NCBI RefSeq assembly: GCF_006546825.1
Contig: NZ_VICC01000004.1
Coordinates: forward strand, 248,001-312,000
Direction: 5' to 3'
Origin: Actinomyces oris
Lineage (GTDB): Bacteria > Actinomycetota > Actinomycetes > Actinomycetales > Actinomycetaceae
DNA: 64,000 nucleotides
The translations under genes were made by a program, and so were the position numbers. The notes beneath the pieces were generated by a model that saw only the letters and a list, made by a program, of their open reading frames with translations, made no database searches and was not told where the DNA came from. Shown here one piece after another: positions 36,954 to 46,110 of the stretch (its first letter is position 1; each line of letters begins with the position of its first letter).

Positions 36954-37304
36954 ATGACGTACGTCATTGCCCAGCCCTGCGTCGACGTCAAGGACCGCGC
37001 CTGCGTCGACGAGTGTCCCGTCGACTGCATCTACGAGGGTGAACGCAGCCTCTACATCAACGCCGACGAGTGCGTCGACTGCGGTGCCTGCGAGCCCGTC
37101 TGCCCCACCGAGGCGATCTTCTACGAGGACGATGTTCCCGAGGAGTGGGAGGACTACACCCGCGCCAACATCGACTTCTTCGAGCTCAAGGGACTCGGCT
37201 CGCCAGGCGGCGCCCAGAGGACCGGCGCGCTGGACTACGACGACCCCATGATCGCCGCCCTGCCCCCGCAGAACGAGGAGTGGAAAGAGGCCAACGGCTA
37301 CTGA
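36954..37304 (+). CDS. fdxA: Ferredoxin, 7Fe-8S type
   Basis: 116 residues from the ATG at 36954. The N-terminal cluster region is MTYVIAQPCVDVKDRACVDECPVDCI, and the second is CVDCGACEPVCPTEAI. The cysteine pattern C-x7-C-x3-C-P with the second CxxCxxCxxxCP fits the [3Fe-4S][4Fe-4S] ferredoxins of actinobacteria. The acidic C-terminal tail (DDVPEEWEDYTRANIDFF) is typical. It carries low-potential electrons in the cytoplasm. The dapC gene follows 54 bases later, an order kept in many actinobacteria. Confidence 0.95.
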   Translation: MTYVIAQPCVDVKDRACVDECPVDCIYEGERSLYINADECVDCGACEPVCPTEAIFYEDDVPEEWEDYTRANIDFFELKGLGSPGGAQRTGALDYDDPMIAALPPQNEEWKEANGY

Positions 37305-37358
37305 GTCGACGGGCCGGGGGTGGAGACGCCCCCGGCCCGTGAGGAAGAATCAGGGCCC

Positions 37359-38567
37359 GTGACCACCAGCGCGACACCTGAGACCCTCCCCAGCCTCCAC
37401 CTGCCCCGCCGACTCGCCCTGCCCGACTTCCCCTGGGACTCGCTGACCCCCTACCGGGAGCGGGCCGCCCAGCACCCGGACGGCGTCGTTGACCTCGCGG
37501 TGGGCACGCCCGTCGACCCCACCCCCGAGATCGCCCGCAACGCCCTGTTCTCGGCGGCCAACGCCCCCGGCTACCCGACGGCGGTCGGCGCCCCCGTGGT
37601 GCGTGCCGCCATCACCGAGTGGATGGAGCGACGTCGGGGCGTGGCCGGCCTGGGCGATGACGAGGTCATCCCCACCATCGGCTCCAAGGAGTCCGTGGCC
37701 CTCCTACCGCTGCACCTGGGGGTGTGTCCCGGCGACCTCGTTCTGCACCCGCGTGCCGCCTATCCCACCTACGACGTCGGCGCCCGCCTCGTGGGGGCCG
37801 CCCCCGTCCCGGTGGACCCCGATGCCGACCCCGCCACCTGGGGGATCGCTGAGGACGCGCCCGTGGCCGTCGTCTGGCTCAACAGCCCCGGCAACCCCGA
37901 CGGGCACGTCCTGAGCGTCGAGCAGATGGCCCGGATCGTCGCCTGGGCCCGGGCGCGGGGCGCCGTCGTCATCTCCGACGAGTGCTACGCCGAGCTCGGC
38001 TGGGAGGCGCCGTGGGACGCCCAGCCGATCCCGAGCCTCCTGGACCCCCGGGTCGGGGGAGCCGCGGGCCGAAGCGGCCTGCTCGCCCTGTACTCCCTGT
38101 CCAAGCAGTCCAACCTGGCCGGCTACCGGGCGGCCTTCCTCGCCGGTGACGCGCGGCTCGTGGGCGCTGTCACCGAGGTGCGCAAGCACACCGGCATGCT
38201 CATGCCGACTCCGGTGCAGGCGGCCCTCGTGGCCGCCCTCGGTGACGAGGCGCACATGGAGGTGCAGAAGGAGGTCTACCGGGAGCGCCGCGAGGTGCTC
38301 GTTGAGGCGACCGCCGCCGCCGGGCTCGTCAATGACCCGGCCTCCGTGGCCGGCCTGTACCTGTGGCTCCGGGGGCCCGAGTCGATGAGCGCCTACGAGC
38401 TCGTGGGGGCCTTCGCCGAGCTGGGGATCGTCGTGGCCCCCGGCGACTTCTACGGCGAGGCCGGGGCCGGGCGGGTGCGCATGAGCCTGACCGACACCGA
38501 CGAGCGAGTGGCCGCCGCCGCCGCACGCCTGCGCTCGCCCGAGGCTGCCGCCCTCTTCGCCGGCTGA
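37359..38567 (+). CDS. dapC: Succinyldiaminopimelate transaminase DapC
   Basis: 402 residues from the GTG at 37359; the open frame starts at 37320. A fold-type I PLP aminotransferase: VDLAVGTPVDPTP, AITEWMERRRGV, PTIGSKESVALLP, VWLNSPGNPDGHV (Asn and Pro contacts), ISDECYAELGW (Asp-Tyr) and SLSKQSNLAGYR with the PLP lysine. These match actinobacterial DapC, which converts N-succinyl-2-amino-6-ketopimelate in the succinylase route to meso-DAP and lysine. dapD, the preceding step, is at 49866 in this window. Linkage to fdxA supports the call. Confidence 0.92.
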   Translation: MTTSATPETLPSLHLPRRLALPDFPWDSLTPYRERAAQHPDGVVDLAVGTPVDPTPEIARNALFSAANAPGYPTAVGAPVVRAAITEWMERRRGVAGLGDDEVIPTIGSKESVALLPLHLGVCPGDLVLHPRAAYPTYDVGARLVGAAPVPVDPDADPATWGIAEDAPVAVVWLNSPGNPDGHVLSVEQMARIVAWARARGAVVISDECYAELGWEAPWDAQPIPSLLDPRVGGAAGRSGLLALYSLSKQSNLAGYRAAFLAGDARLVGAVTEVRKHTGMLMPTPVQAALVAALGDEAHMEVQKEVYRERREVLVEATAAAGLVNDPASVAGLYLWLRGPESMSAYELVGAFAELGIVVAPGDFYGEAGAGRVRMSLTDTDERVAAAAARLRSPEAAALFAG

Positions 38568-38605
38568 GACTGGAACAGCCGGCCGAATCAGCCGCTGACC
38601 AGCGC

Positions 38606-38651
38606 CTTGATAAACTTATCAGCCGCCGCCGTGCTTGATAAGTTTATCAAG
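38606..38651. promoter_or_regulatory. Twin 18-bp operator-like palindromes upstream of gltA
   Basis: Two sites of the form CTTGATAA-NN-TTATCAAG lie 28 bp centre to centre (38606-38622, with the last arm base changed, and 38634-38651, perfect arms). Together they also form a large inverted repeat around a GCC-rich loop. AT-rich motifs stand out in this GC-rich gap between dapC and gltA. The bound regulator is unknown. Confidence 0.55.
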
Positions 38652-38842
38652 CATGGGTGGGTATCCGGCTGCTGCCCCGGCGGGCTGATCCGGGCTGATC
38701 GGCCGATCCGGTCGTCCGCGGTGGGTCCATGAAACGACGCCGTGACGGCGCACCCCGTACAGTGGGCGCTGGGCCCGCCGGAACCCCGTGGGCCCAGGTC
38801 TCGCCGTCGCGATGCGTGCGGCCCCGAGCCCCAGGAGGCATG

Positions 38843-40264
<1,422 letters not shown>

Positions 40265-40344
40265 GTCACCAGGGTCTGAGGTTCACGGGCCACGCCGGTT
40301 GCCCAGGGCTGATTGTCTGTGGCCGGTTGTCTGGGGCCGGGCGG

Positions 40345-40458
40345 TGCGGTTCGGGAACGTACATTCCCGACGACGACTGCGTTCTCCCCCAAACCACTGA
40401 GGTCCGCCCGCAGTGGTTTGGGGGACAAGTACGTCCCCGACGCAAAAGTACGTCGTCG
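40345..40458. repeat. Family A palindromic repeat, copy 2 (inverted)
   Basis: The core stem TCCCCCAAACCACTG (40385-40399) pairs perfectly over 15 bp with CAGTGGTTTGGGGGA (40411-40425) around an 11-base loop. On the minus strand the flanks match copy 1 at 6512-6614: GTACTTG before the stem and AACGCAGTCGTCGTCG after it, and the loop edge GGACCTCAGT is shared. The stem sequence itself differs from copy 1 but stays paired. A further hairpin (TCGGGAA/TTCCCGA) lies at 40351-40370. Confidence 0.7.
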
Positions 40459-40598
40459 ATCATCCGCTCGTGGGATGCCACCAACTGCTCGTAGATCGGA
40501 CGGCTGTAACCGAGGGTGAACAGGGGACTTCCGGTCGGCACGAAGGTCACCACCGGGCAGTACTCCACCGCATCACGAGGGGCTGCCTGGCCCTCCAT
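40446..40598 (-). pseudogene. Short coding-like fragment behind the RHH gene
   Basis: A minus-strand frame from ATG 40598 has codon bias like real genes up to about 40446 (VEYCPVVTFVPTGSPLF, YSRPIYEQLVASHERMIDD), then runs into the family A repeat. I do not recognise the family. It may be the remains of a gene cut by the repeat, or a chance frame. It starts 60 bases after the RHH gene ends, where a toxin partner would be expected. Confidence 0.3.
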
Positions 40599-40658
40599 CG
40601 AATCAGGATGTCTGTTGCAGAGGTGAGGTGGGCCCCTGGTCTGCTGGGCGTCAGTCGA

Positions 40659-40907
40659 TCACGCGACAAAGGCTCGTACGGCTGAGCGGATGATCTCGGA
40701 GCGGCTGGTGCCGTCCTTCTCAGCACGTTGGTCGACCGCGGCTACCAGACTGTCGTCCATGCGGACTGGGACGACTCGCGCCGCACCATTCCCGATGGGA
40801 CGGCGTCCTCGCTTCTTCAGCACTTCGACGTCGTATCCACGTTCCGCTTCGTCAGCCCACTCCTGGATCGTCTCGTCGATGACTGGCACGCCATCAATGG
40901 TTTCCAT
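40659..40907 (-). CDS. Ribbon-helix-helix (CopG-like) protein, orphan antitoxin-type
   Basis: 82 residues from the ATG at 40907. The C-terminal 40 residues form a ribbon-helix-helix domain: ARVVPVRMDDSLVAAVDQRAEKDGTSRSEIIRSAVRAFV, with the beta-strand followed by two helices. The N-terminal half (PVIDETIQEWADEAERGYDVEVL) is acidic, as in the toxin-binding part of antitoxins of this group. No recognisable toxin gene lies on either side, so it is either orphan or an autonomous regulator. Confidence 0.75.
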   Translation of the reverse strand: METIDGVPVIDETIQEWADEAERGYDVEVLKKRGRRPIGNGAARVVPVRMDDSLVAAVDQRAEKDGTSRSEIIRSAVRAFVA

Positions 40908-40972
40908 GCGACAAGTGTAATACGAAATACCTGCCTGAACGTCGTCGAGACCGTCGTGGTGAGCTCGGTGGC

Positions 40973-41821
40973 CTACAGGCCGGCCAGGTTGATCTTGCCC
41001 ATGTGCAGGAGCTTCTCGCGGGTGGCGGCGTCGGCCATGAGTTCGGCAATGTTGTGGGGGACGACCTGCCAGGAGACGCCCCAGCGGTCGACGCACCAGC
41101 CGCAGTGCTCGGCCTCGGGCACGGCCGACAGTCCCGCCCAGTAGCGGTCGATCTCCTCCTGGTCTCGGCAGGAGACGATCATGGAAACCCCGGGTGTGAA
41201 GGTGAAGTCGTGGAAGGCCCCCGAGTCCATGGCTGCCATCCAGGTACCGCGCAGCGTGAAGTCGGTGAACATGATGGTCCCCGCCTCCATCGGCCCGCCC
41301 TCCCCGTAGCGACGCAGGGCCCCGCGGCGGGCGTCGTCGAACAGTGCGATCCAAGCCTCGGTGGCCTCCTCGGCGTTGGCGTGGTTGGTGCCGCCGAACA
41401 TGAAGGAGGGCAGGATGAAAGGGCGCGGCTCGCCGGCTGGGTCGGTGAGCATGAGCCGCCAGGTCATGCCGAAGCGGTCGCGGACCCAGGCGTAGCGCGG
41501 CGAGAAGGGGTACTCGCCCAGCTCCATGAGCACACCGCCGGTGGACAGACGCTCGTAGAGCTCATCGAGGTAGGCCCGGGCCTGCTCCTCGCCACCGAAC
41601 AGGAGCGGATCGAAGTTCAGGATGCAGCTGATCGACGGGTTTGGGGCGTCCTGGTCGCCGCCGTTGATAAGCGAGAGACGGAACCCGTGGATGCTGACCG
41701 TGGCCGCGTAGCCGGACACCTGCTCGACGACGGAGCCCTCGCGGAAGACGTCGGCGTAGAACTGGGCTGCCTCATCGGCGTTGCCGTTGCACCGAATGGC
41801 GGGAGTGATGAGCTGGTCCAT
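40973..41821 (-). CDS. PhnB-like VOC-fold protein, two domains
   Basis: 282 residues from the ATG at 41821. Two glyoxalase/VOC-fold halves of the PhnB type are visible: MDQLITPAIRCNGNADEAAQFYADVF with GFRLSLINGGDQD and FGMTWRLML in the first, and MFGGTNHANAEEATEAWIALFDDAR with CGWCVDRWGVSWQVVPHNIAELM in the second. PhnB-like proteins of this kind carry paired betaalphabeta modules; most have no known substrate, and the old name 3-demethylubiquinone methyltransferase is misleading. The gene stands alone. Confidence 0.85.
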   Translation of the reverse strand: MDQLITPAIRCNGNADEAAQFYADVFREGSVVEQVSGYAATVSIHGFRLSLINGGDQDAPNPSISCILNFDPLLFGGEEQARAYLDELYERLSTGGVLMELGEYPFSPRYAWVRDRFGMTWRLMLTDPAGEPRPFILPSFMFGGTNHANAEEATEAWIALFDDARRGALRRYGEGGPMEAGTIMFTDFTLRGTWMAAMDSGAFHDFTFTPGVSMIVSCRDQEEIDRYWAGLSAVPEAEHCGWCVDRWGVSWQVVPHNIAELMADAATREKLLHMGKINLAGL

Positions 41822-41917
41822 GTGGACACCGTAGCGTGACAAGTATTGGGGCCGTTCCGGAGAGGAACGGCCCCAACACTGTGATCGGCAAGCCGGGTCA
41901 TACCCGGGTATCACCGG

Positions 41918-42154
41918 CTACGAGGTGACCTTGCGGCGGTAGTGGAGAACTGCTGCGCCGGCGAGCAGCCCGAGGATCGCCAGGGCTGTCAAACTGTTCG
42001 CGTTGATCCCTGTGTTGGGGAGGGGGCGCTTTGTAGCAGTAGTTGTCGGAGCGGCCGTGGGCGCCTGGGTGGGTGCTGGTGCGACGGCAGGAGTGGGCGT
42101 CGAGCCTCCACTGGGCGCAGGAGTCCGATGAAGGCGTGCCGGGAGACCACTGCA
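41918..42154 (-). pseudogene. LPXTG cell-wall anchor remnant
   Basis: The minus-strand frame ends with a sortase sorting signal: LPNTG (42008-42022), a hydrophobic helix (LTALAILGLLAGAAVLHY) and the basic tail RRKVTS. It is preceded by a Pro/Thr/Ala-rich wall-spanning stretch (PTPAVAPAPTQAPTAAPTTTA). The frame is cut by a stop at 42155, and no signal peptide or adhesin domain is present. It looks like the 3' end of a surface-protein gene whose body was deleted. Residues further upstream continue in another frame. Confidence 0.7.
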
Positions 42155-42309
42155 TTACGGAGCTCCGAGCCGTACCGGATCCACGTACTGTCACCGATTT
42201 GTGTATCCTGATCGGCTAGAATATTATCTTCCATGAACGGAGCGAAGTCGGTACTGGTTTCGCTGGCACATGTCGGCGATTGTTGTCCACTTTCGATGAC
42301 GGATGGTGG
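42120..42309 (-). pseudogene. Coding fragment joined out of frame to the LPXTG tail
   Basis: The minus-strand frame open from 42309 reads VIESGQQSPTCASE, then ILADQDTQIGDSTWIRYGS and ELRNAVVSRHAFIG. The spacing of Ile/Leu/Val resembles a left-handed beta-helix (hexapeptide acyltransferase) fragment, but this is a weak impression. It has no start with a ribosome site. It continues into the LPXTG remnant only after a +1 shift near 42120-42150. Either a frameshifted surface protein or two joined remnants. Confidence 0.35.
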
Positions 42310-42331
42310 CTACCTCAGTGCATTCTCCATG

Positions 42332-43486
42332 TTACTGATTTATCTCCTCTCCGAGGCTGCTTGGACGGATCATTATCGCGCTGAAGGTGCTCAGTAAGAA
42401 TGCGGTGATGCCGATAGCGGTGAAGTTGCCGGTGAGAGTGAGCAGTGGGCCGCCGATAATCCCTGCCACTGTTGTACCGAGGTACATCACCGCGCTGGTG
42501 AGGGTGGAGATGGTGCCGCGCGCTGTGCTGTCGAGCTGTTGCAGGTGGAGCATTCGGACGCTGAGCATTGCGCCTCCGCAGGCGAAGAGGGGCAGGAATA
42601 CCAACCCCACAACGATCGGAGGCGGAGATATGGCGAGCGTCAGATAGGCGATGCCCATCACTACGGCACTCAGGTAGATGGACCGGACCGGGGGCATACG
42701 GCCGGTCAGGCGGACGCCGAAAAGGCTGCCGACCGTATTACCGATCCCGCCGGCCAGGATGATGAGCGCCACGGTGACCTTCGACGTGCCCAGGCCGTCC
42801 TCCAACCAGGTCGGTGCGTAGGTGAACACGGTGAAGAACGCCAGGGTGTACACGAGGTAGGAAAGGAATCGTGTGATCGCCTGCGGCGCGTGGAGCAAGG
42901 TCAGGTATGGCACCTTCTTAGCCGCCGCGGTTGGGTGGATATCGGGGATCTGGCACCAGAGCGTGACTGTTAGCCCCAACGAACAGACCCCGATGATGGG
43001 GAAGACAATGCGCCAGTCGATGATTGCGAGGAGGCTCCCGAGAGGAACCCCGACGACCTGAGCGATGGACAGCCCGGCGGTCGTGTATCCCATAACGCGC
43101 AGAACGCTTTTCTGATCCGGGCCGACGAGGGTGGGGATCATTGCCCACACTTGCGGTGCAGCGATGGCCGCCGCACCGCCAGTGATGAAACGGAAGATGA
43201 ACATCATCCAGAATCCTGGGGAGACTGCGCAGGCGGCTGTTGCCAACGCGAAGACCACCATCCCAAGCGTAAGGATGATCCGGCGGTTACCTCGGTCCGA
43301 GATTGGTCCGGACACCAGGCCGGTGAGCGCGTATCCGATCGCATAGACGCTGACCAGCCAGCCACTCTGTGTCGTCGACACGTCGTATGCCTTGGCAAGC
43401 GATGGCAGTAGTGGTGCGACGACGAAGGTGTCCGAACCGATCAGGAACATGACCGCGAACCCGAGTAGTGAAAGTTTTCGGTCCAT
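42332..43486 (-). CDS. MFS drug-type exporter, MerR-controlled
   Basis: 384 residues with twelve hydrophobic helices, a DHA1-type major facilitator. The loop motif GPISDRGNRRIILTLGMVVFALA (motif A between helices 2 and 3) and FRFITGGAAAIAAPQVWAMIPTL (helix 4) are clear. It is divergent from a MerR gene, with 104 bases between the starts. The spacer between its -35 and -10 elements carries a palindrome, the arrangement by which MerR proteins activate efflux genes. Codon use is less GC-rich than core genes. Substrate unknown; a toxic small molecule is likely from the regulator type. Confidence 0.87.
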   Translation of the reverse strand: MDRKLSLLGFAVMFLIGSDTFVVAPLLPSLAKAYDVSTTQSGWLVSVYAIGYALTGLVSGPISDRGNRRIILTLGMVVFALATAACAVSPGFWMMFIFRFITGGAAAIAAPQVWAMIPTLVGPDQKSVLRVMGYTTAGLSIAQVVGVPLGSLLAIIDWRIVFPIIGVCSLGLTVTLWCQIPDIHPTAAAKKVPYLTLLHAPQAITRFLSYLVYTLAFFTVFTYAPTWLEDGLGTSKVTVALIILAGGIGNTVGSLFGVRLTGRMPPVRSIYLSAVVMGIAYLTLAISPPPIVVGLVFLPLFACGGAMLSVRMLHLQQLDSTARGTISTLTSAVMYLGTTVAGIIGGPLLTLTGNFTAIGITAFLLSTFSAIMIRPSSLGEEINQ

Positions 43487-43501
43487 AACGTCCTCCAGTC
43501 C

Positions 43502-43518
43502 GTTGAGAGCGCCTCAAC
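43502..43518. promoter_or_regulatory. Second palindrome in the MFS/MerR intergenic region
   Basis: GTTGAG-AGCGC-CTCAAC, a perfect 17-bp inverted repeat near the 5' end of the MFS transcript, just after its presumed -10. It could be a second operator or an mRNA hairpin before the ribosome site. Confidence 0.4.
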
Positions 43519-43549
43519 GCTAAGCCTTGACAGTGCTGTCAATGTCAAG
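43517..43549 (-). promoter_or_regulatory. MerR-type promoter of the MFS gene
   Basis: On the minus strand, TTGACA (43548-43543) is the -35 and TAGCGT (43522-43517) the likely -10. They are 20 bp apart, longer than the usual 17. The spacer holds the palindrome TTGACAG-CA-CTGTCAA (43527-43542). An overlong spacer with a central operator is the classic layout of MerR-activated promoters. Confidence 0.6.
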
Positions 43550-43590
43550 AGATGCTGGCGCGGTCCAGTAAGTTGATCGAAGAGGGGCGT

Positions 43591-43950
43591 ATGCGCATCA
43601 CCGAAGCTGCCCGGCATACTGGGACCAGTCCACGGATGCTGCGCTACTACGAGGCTGAGGGGCTGCTGGCGCCCGTGCGTCGTGACAACGGCTATCGCGA
43701 CTACGGTGCTGGAGAGGTTCTCGCTGCCCGCCAGATCGTCGCGCTGTCCCACGCCGGCTTGCCCCTCTCGCTCATCAGGACGGTGCTGCCATGTGCCACA
43801 GAAAGTGGTGCGTTGAGGGCGTGCCCCTCGGTCGCGCCCGAGCTGCGCCGTCGGCTCCGCGACGTTGAAGAACAGATTGACGTGCTCGCGAGCGGCGCTG
43901 AGGTCATCAGGAGCCTCCTCAACAACCTTCAAGACGTCGCATCTGCCTAG
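43591..43950 (+). CDS. MerR-family transcriptional regulator
   Basis: 119 residues from the ATG at 43591 (GAGGGG upstream); the open frame begins at 43552. The winged helix is MRITEAARHTGTSPRMLRYYEAEGLLAPVRRDNGYRDYGAGEV, followed by the dimerisation helix (ELRRRLRDVEEQIDVLASGAEVIRSLL). There are cysteines at CATESGALRACPS in the effector region but no clear metal-binding pattern, so it is more likely a small-molecule sensor than a metal sensor. It is divergent from the MFS exporter it probably controls. Confidence 0.88.
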   Translation: MRITEAARHTGTSPRMLRYYEAEGLLAPVRRDNGYRDYGAGEVLAARQIVALSHAGLPLSLIRTVLPCATESGALRACPSVAPELRRRLRDVEEQIDVLASGAEVIRSLLNNLQDVASA

Positions 43951-44109
43951 CCCGCCTTATAGCTGCGTGCTGGTGTCTTACTTGGCGGGCGCGAGCCGAA
44001 CTTGGCTGCCACGCTGGCGTTTATCTTCTGAGGCCTGAGCCGTCGGGGAGCCCTGCTCGCGTCGTAGAGTCATCGATGTCAGGCTCTGTCCGTGGCAGAA
44101 CCGATACGG

Positions 44110-44123
44110 TTAGGCTTGCCTTA
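44110..44123 (+). promoter_or_regulatory. Possible iron-box-like palindrome at the methyltransferase start
   Basis: TTAGGC-TT-GCCTTA is a near-perfect palindrome overlapping the start codon at 44123. The AGG-N4-CCT spacing resembles half of a DtxR/IdeR box, but the outer part of the box is poor. Weak evidence of repression by a DtxR-type regulator. Confidence 0.3.
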
Positions 44124-44950
44124 TGAGCAAGAAGCCCGCTGCCTCTGCCGCCTCGACCGACCTGCCTCTGCCCCATGCCGACCGTCCCATCGCCTCCGCT
44201 CCCGGCCACTGGGTCCTGGCCCGCGCCGGCAAACGCGTCCTGCGCCCCGGCGGCGCCGCCCTGTCCGCCGCCATGCTCAACCATGCCGGTCTGACCGGCG
44301 CCGACGTCGTCGAGCTCGCCCCGGGCCTGGGGCGCACCGCCGCCGAGATCATCAAGGATCACCCCGCCTCCTATACGGCCATCGACCGCGACCCCGACGC
44401 CGCCCGGCGCGTGGCCGCCGTCGTCGGGGACCTCGGCACCGTCCGCCAGGGCGAGGCCGCCGACACCGGCCTGGACGAGGCCAGCGCCGACGTTGTTGTC
44501 GGCGAGGCCATGCTTACCATGCAGGGGGACAAGGGGAAGGCCGCCATCGTCGCCGAGGCCGCCCGCGTCCTGCGTCCCGGCGGGCGCTACGCCATCCACG
44601 AGCTCGGCGTCACCCCCGACGACATCGACGAGGAGTACTACACCCAGCTGCGCCGCGACCTGGCCCGCTCCATCCACGTCAACGCCCGCCCCATGACGGC
44701 GGCCGCCTGGAAGGAGCTCATGGAGGGCGCCGGACTCGTCGTTGACTGGGTCGACACCGCCCCCATGGCCCTGCTCAAGGTCGGCCGCAACATCCGCGAC
44801 GAGGGACTGGGCGGCTTCCTGCGGATCGCCCGCAACGTCGCCGCCGACAAGGCGCTGCGCCACCGTGTCCAGGAGATGGCAGCCACCTTCAAGCGCTACG
44901 AGAAGGACATGGTCGGCATCGCCCTCGTCGCCCACAAGCCCGAGTCCTGA
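44123..44950 (+). CDS. Class I SAM-dependent methyltransferase
   Basis: 275 residues from the ATG at 44123. The Rossmann-like fold is visible: VVELAPGLGRTAAEI (motif I, SAM-binding), YTAIDRDPDAARRV (motif II, acidic residue for the ribose) and a later DVVVGEAMLTMQGDKGKAAIVAEAARVLRPGGRYAIHELG (motifs III-IV). The C-terminal part (WKELMEGAGLVVDWVDTAPMALL) is typical of small-molecule methyltransferases of the UbiE-like kind. Acceptor unknown. It is next to an IS481-type element and has an iron-box-like palindrome at its start. Confidence 0.85.
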   Translation: MSKKPAASAASTDLPLPHADRPIASAPGHWVLARAGKRVLRPGGAALSAAMLNHAGLTGADVVELAPGLGRTAAEIIKDHPASYTAIDRDPDAARRVAAVVGDLGTVRQGEAADTGLDEASADVVVGEAMLTMQGDKGKAAIVAEAARVLRPGGRYAIHELGVTPDDIDEEYYTQLRRDLARSIHVNARPMTAAAWKELMEGAGLVVDWVDTAPMALLKVGRNIRDEGLGGFLRIARNVAADKALRHRVQEMAATFKRYEKDMVGIALVAHKPES

Positions 44951-45120
44951 GCCCCGCTTCTCCCCGGTCGTCGACGTCGCGGTCGTACCTTAGGTGTACT
45001 GATCGGGAGGGTTGGTTGAGGGGGTGTGATCTGAGTCTTTGAGGTGAGGAGAGCGCCTTGGGCTGGTTGAGTGGAGGTATTGCAGTTCCCCATCAGCCAG
45101 ACACGAAAGGTGCTCTCCTC

Positions 45121-46110
45121 ATGTCCCACGCTAACGCAGCCCTAACCCCGCGTGCTCGTGTGAAGGTCGCCCGCCTGGTGGTTGAGGAGGGCTGGCCCGT
45201 CAGCGAGGTTGCTGCCCGGTTCCAGTGCTCATGGCCCACCGTCAAGCGCTGGGCCGACAGGTACAGGGCCGGCCAGCCCATGACCGACCGCTCCAGCCGC
45301 CCACGCTCGTGCCCTCACCGCACACCCAAGGCAGTGGTCAAACGGATCGTCTCGCTGCGCATGCGCCTGCGTGAGGGCCCCGTCCAGCTCGCTGCCCGCA
45401 CCGGGGTCGCGGCCTCGACCGTCCACCGCATCCTGCGAGCCGCCCACCTCAACCGCCTGTCGTACACCGACCGGGCCACCGGTCAGGTCGTGCGCCGCTA
45501 CGAGCACCCCTACCCCGGATCTCTGGTCCACGTCGACGTCAAGAAGATCGGCAACATCCCCGACGGTGGTGGATGGCGCTACGTCGGTGCGCGCCAGGGC
45601 GCGCGCAACCGCGCCTCCACCCCCGGCAAGGCCCGTAGCCAGGCCAGCCGCAGACCGGTGATGGGCTACGCCTGCGTGCACTCGGTGATTGATGACTACT
45701 CCCGCGTGGTCTACAGCGAGATCCACGACGATGAGAAGGCCGATACCGCCGTCGGAGTGCTCCAGCGCGCGGTGTCATGGTTCAGCGCCCGAGGAGTCAA
45801 GGTGGAGCGAGTCCTGTCCGACAACGGTTCTGCCTACCGCTCCCAGGCCTGGCAAGCCGCCTGTCAGGACCTGGGCATCAAGGCCAGGCACACCCGCCCC
45901 TACCGCCCCCAGACCAACGGCAAGATCGAGCGCTTCCACCGCACCCTGGCCGACGGCTGGGCCTACGCCCGCCACTACACCTGCGAGACCCAACGCCGCC
46001 AGGCCCTACCCGCATGGCTGCACCTCTACAATCACCACCGACCCCACACCGCCACCCAAGGCCACCCACCCATCACCCGCCTCACCAACCTCCCCGATCA
46101 GTACACTTAG
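45121..46110 (+). CDS. IS481-family transposase
   Basis: 329 residues from the ATG at 45121; the frame is open from 45058. A helix-turn-helix N-terminus (ARLVVEEGWPVSEVAARFQCSWPTVKRWADRY) precedes an rve-type integrase core. Its DDE residues lie in VHSVIDDYSRVVYSEIHDDE, VLSDNGSAYRS and RPYRPQTNGKIERFHRTLADGW. It ends in HHRPHTATQGHPPITRLTNLPDQYT. Length and motifs match complete IS481 transposases, so the element may still be active. It separates the methyltransferase from the sdh operon and ends before the terminator hairpin shared with sdhB. Confidence 0.93.
   Translation: MSHANAALTPRARVKVARLVVEEGWPVSEVAARFQCSWPTVKRWADRYRAGQPMTDRSSRPRSCPHRTPKAVVKRIVSLRMRLREGPVQLAARTGVAASTVHRILRAAHLNRLSYTDRATGQVVRRYEHPYPGSLVHVDVKKIGNIPDGGGWRYVGARQGARNRASTPGKARSQASRRPVMGYACVHSVIDDYSRVVYSEIHDDEKADTAVGVLQRAVSWFSARGVKVERVLSDNGSAYRSQAWQAACQDLGIKARHTRPYRPQTNGKIERFHRTLADGWAYARHYTCETQRRQALPAWLHLYNHHRPHTATQGHPPITRLTNLPDQYT

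Noticed and set aside
40973-41821. 3-demethylubiquinone methyltransferase.
   Set aside because: The VOC/PhnB fold has no SAM-binding motif, and an organism that appears to use menaquinone would not need this step.
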